6,184 bases of DNA, taken from positions 1 through 6,184 of the forward strand of contig CAYOVG010000388.1 in the NCBI GenBank assembly GCA_964407285.1, in the 5' to 3' direction. Positions 4,054 through 6,184 of this stretch are shown one piece after another (the first letter of the stretch is position 1; each line of letters begins with the position of its first letter). Source of the stretch: CAYOVG01 sp964407285 (GTDB lineage: Bacteria > Desulfobacterota > Syntrophobacteria > Syntrophobacterales > Syntrophobacteraceae). Under the pieces are notes generated by a model that was given only the letters and a program-made list of their open reading frames with translations, was not told the origin of the DNA and made no database searches. Made by a program: the position numbers and the translations under genes.

Positions 4054-6184
4054 GAATCAGAGGTATTCCATTTCCGGTAAGCATCTTTCTGTTCACGATC
4101 GGCGCGGTACTTCTTCTATCGGGTCCGGCTCTTGCGACCGTCTTCGTTCCCGACAACTATCCCACTATCCAGGATGCGATCGACAGCGTTCAGGACGGCG
4201 ATACAGTAATCGTGAGAGATGGGACCTATACAGGCACGGGAAACGTAAATATCGACTTCAAGGGGAAATTGATCAGCGTCAGGTCTCAAAACGGCGCTCA
4301 AAGCACGATCATCGATTGTGGGAACCAGCAAAACACGAGGGGGTTCCACTTCCATACTTTTGAAAACCAGAAAGCCGTATTGGATGGATTCACCATCAAA
4401 AACGGCAACGCATCATCCGGTGGCGGAATCTACATCGAGAATGCCTCCCCCACCATCAGCAACTGTATCATCACCAGCAATACGGCTTCGGCCAACGGCG
4501 GCGGAATATACACCAGCAATTCCGCACCGTTTTTGAGCGACTTGACCATCAGCTCCAACTCCGCCTCGGGCGGCGGAGGGATCTACAGCACGGGAAGGAC
4601 CTCACTGACTTCCGTATCAATCAAAAACAGCGTCATATCCGGTAACTCGGCGCCCTACGGCGCAGGCATTCACTACGATGCCGCGGGTTCTCCCACCATC
4701 ATCTATTCCACTATCGACAGCAACACGAGTTCGAATGCCGATTCGTACGGCGGCGGGGTGTATTCCAGCGGCACGGATCTTTCGATCAGTTCCACCACCA
4801 TCACGGGGAACAGCAGCGCCAACGGTGGAGGACTGGCGATCAGGTCCTCCAGTCTGGCCGGTACGAGCATGTTCGTGCGCTCGAATACGGCTCAGACCAG
4901 CGGAGGCGGGCTATACTCGGACAATTCGTCCACCAGTATTTCCGGTTCGGTTTTCAGCAGGAACAATACCGGAAGCCCCGGGGCGTCCTCCACTCTCGGA
5001 GGAGGCATGTACCTGTCCGACAGCACCTTCAACCTGACGAAGTCGCACATCAGCAAGAACAACAGCTATGGCGGCGAGGGAGGCGGCGTCTACGCCCGGA
5101 ACGGGACCGTCAACCTGACCAACACCGTGGTCGGAGGCAATTACGCGAACACCTATGGCGGCGGCATTTACAGCGACAATTCGTCATTGCGCGTAGTGAA
5201 CTGCACCCTGGCCGACAACAGCACGAACCTTTCAGGAGGAGCGCTGGGGACATCGGGCGCGACCCCTGCCGTGACCAACTCCATCCTGTGGAATGATCTC
5301 CCGAATGAAGTCTTTACATCGAGCGCCGTCTCCATCACCTACAGCACGGTGCAAGGCGGATACACGGGAACCGGCAATACGCGAACCGATCCGAAATTCC
5401 ATGGAACCGACAACTACAATCTGCAGGAGGATTCCCCCGCCAAGGATCGAGGCACTCCCACCGGAGCGCCCATGGACGACATCAATGGCTACCCTCGCCC
5501 GCAAGGAGCGGGAGTCGATATGGGGGCTTTCGAAGCGGTGGAGTTGACGGTCTGGAACGATTGGTTCGCCGTGGATTCCAGGGAAACCCCGATGGTGGGC
5601 GACTTCGACGGTGACGGAAGAAAGGACATCATCACCTTCACCAGGGAAAACCCCAATGCCGTAGGGGACGTCTACGTCGCTCTCTCGCAGGGGAACAAAT
5701 TCGGAAACAGCGACAAGTGGAACGACTGGTTTGCGATCGATAAGACCCAGACCATCGTGATAGGCGATTTCAACGGCGATGCAATGGATGACATCGCCTG
5801 CTGGCTCGGAGAGGACACAAAAGAGGTTTATGTGGCCACTTCGTATGGAGGGGGCATGAACCCCACGGGTCCGCCGTGGCTGGGCTCCATCGGCAGCGAT
5901 TCCGACGACGTGATCAAAGCAGGGGACGCCAATGGCGATGGAATGGCCGACCTCGTGCTCTTTGCCCGCAAGCAGGGCAAGGTCTACGTCGCCCTCTCCA
6001 CGGGGAGAAGCTTCAGTTCTCCCGTCATCTGGCACGATTTCTTCGCCGTAAGCACTTACGAGCGGCCGGATGTGGGTGACGTCGACGGAGACGGAAGAGT
6101 CGACATAATCACCTTCGCCACCGACAGCCCGACAGCTACCGGGGATGTGTATGTGGCGCTTTCCACCGGCGTCCAGTTCTCCGA
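4050..6184 (+). CDS. Secreted right-handed beta-helix protein with FG-GAP/VCBS repeats (3' partial)
   Basis: There are 711 open codons and the gene continues past the window. The start at ATG 4050 is supported by AAAGGGA (4037-4043), six bases upstream, and by an immediate signal peptide: MRIR, hydrophobic core about 8-25, likely cleavage after ALA (27-29). Residues 37-60 (YPTIQDAIDSVQDGDTVIV onward) are the familiar N-terminal cap of parallel beta-helix proteins. About eleven Gly-rich rungs follow, marked by GGGIY-like motifs at about 124, 150, 174, 204, 234, 259, 285, 317, 344, 370 and 396. The helix closes with DSPAKDRG (461-468) and VDMGAFE (489-495), typical of this family. Four FG-GAP-like repeats occupy 502 to the end. 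The protein is predicted to be exported, and binding of surfaces or polysaccharide is the usual inference for such folds; no catalytic residues can be assigned. A C-terminal anchor or sorting signal, if any, lies outside the window. Confidence 0.93.
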   Translation, partial: MRIRGIPFPVSIFLFTIGAVLLLSGPALATVFVPDNYPTIQDAIDSVQDGDTVIVRDGTYTGTGNVNIDFKGKLISVRSQNGAQSTIIDCGNQQNTRGFHFHTFENQKAVLDGFTIKNGNASSGGGIYIENASPTISNCIITSNTASANGGGIYTSNSAPFLSDLTISSNSASGGGGIYSTGRTSLTSVSIKNSVISGNSAPYGAGIHYDAAGSPTIIYSTIDSNTSSNADSYGGGVYSSGTDLSISSTTITGNSSANGGGLAIRSSSLAGTSMFVRSNTAQTSGGGLYSDNSSTSISGSVFSRNNTGSPGASSTLGGGMYLSDSTFNLTKSHISKNNSYGGEGGGVYARNGTVNLTNTVVGGNYANTYGGGIYSDNSSLRVVNCTLADNSTNLSGGALGTSGATPAVTNSILWNDLPNEVFTSSAVSITYSTVQGGYTGTGNTRTDPKFHGTDNYNLQEDSPAKDRGTPTGAPMDDINGYPRPQGAGVDMGAFEAVELTVWNDWFAVDSRETPMVGDFDGDGRKDIITFTRENPNAVGDVYVALSQGNKFGNSDKWNDWFAIDKTQTIVIGDFNGDAMDDIACWLGEDTKEVYVATSYGGGMNPTGPPWLGSIGSDSDDVIKAGDANGDGMADLVLFARKQGKVYVALSTGRSFSSPVIWHDFFAVSTYERPDVGDVDGDGRVDIITFATDSPTATGDVYVALSTGVQFS
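4161..5534 (+). other. Parallel beta-helix domain of the secreted protein
   Basis: Residues about 38-495 form the predicted beta-helix. Rung markers of the form GGGIY/GGGVY/GGGLY recur every 24-32 residues and are flanked by Asn/Ser/Thr-rich turns such as ITSNTAS, ISSNSAS and ITGNSSAN. Such rungs typically stack to form a rigid rod. The pattern recalls pectate-lyase-like and polymorphic outer-membrane-protein folds. The rungs have diverged at DNA level, so this is an old repeat rather than a recent expansion. Rung 4 (GAGIH, 204-208) and rung 11 (GGALG, 396-400) depart most from the motif. Confidence 0.85.
5553..6184 (+). repeat. Four FG-GAP/VCBS-like calcium-binding protein repeats (last one cut by the window edge)
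   Basis: Repeats begin at about residues 502, 557, 610 and 661, giving units of 51-55 residues. Repeats 1, 2 and 4 open with WNDWFAVD, WNDWFAID or WHDFFAVS; repeat 3 is diverged (WLGSIGSD). Each carries a Ca-loop of DxDGDG type: DFDGDGRKD (518-526), DFNGDAMDD (573-581), DANGDGMAD (626-634) and DVDGDGRVD (677-685). A second shared motif follows in each: VYVALSQG, VYVATSYG, VYVALSTG, VYVALSTG. Repeat 2 has Ala where the loop usually has Gly. The units look like blades of a beta-propeller; a full propeller would need about seven, so about three more may lie beyond the window. Confidence 0.85.

Noticed and set aside
5232..6035. Minus-strand ORF of 267 codons under the FG-GAP region
   Set aside because: It is a shadow of the repeated DGDG-coding sequence on the plus strand, with no independent motifs.

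Overview
The window holds three protein-coding genes in two divergent blocks, separated by about 950 bases with no convincing gene. It looks like chromosomal DNA of a GC-rich Gram-negative bacterium. A PilT-type pilus retraction ATPase, a secreted peptidase with a Sec-type signal peptide, and a secreted beta-helix/FG-GAP protein would suit a deltaproteobacterium (Desulfobacterota) or a similar environmental lineage. That placement is inference, because no rRNA or other marker gene is present.

Left block, minus strand. A serine carboxypeptidase-like protein (family S10) is transcribed leftward and followed at once by a PilT/PilU-like ATPase. The peptidase TGA stop directly abuts the ATPase ATG, so the two are almost certainly co-transcribed and probably translationally coupled. 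The ATPase has a complete motor core and an extra C-terminal tail of about 85 residues. Past its stop codon the window begins in a perfect heptanucleotide tandem repeat. The peptidase keeps its Ser-Asp-His triad motifs and has an Ala/Gly/Thr linker encoded by 15-bp tandem repeats.

Middle, 3104-4049. This stretch is visibly less GC-rich than its neighbours. I see a plausible extended -10 promoter reading left into the peptidase operon, a 20-bp imperfect palindrome beside a TTGACA box reading right, a short tandem duplication, and one possible small ORF (50 codons, TTG start) whose stop overlaps the start of the right-hand gene.

Right block, plus strand. A large gene runs off the window. Its 711 visible codons encode a signal peptide, a right-handed parallel beta-helix of about eleven Gly-rich rungs with recognisable N- and C-terminal segments, and then four FG-GAP/VCBS-like calcium-binding repeats. 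It is probably a secreted or surface adhesin-like or carbohydrate-binding protein; its true end is not visible.

Taken together, the genes concern the cell surface and secretion, but nothing in the sequence proves that the divergent blocks work together. I found no RNA gene, insertion sequence, CRISPR array or phage gene. No clearly new system is demonstrated. The most unusual items are the peptidase-ATPase coupling, the ATPase tail and the architecture of the large secreted protein.
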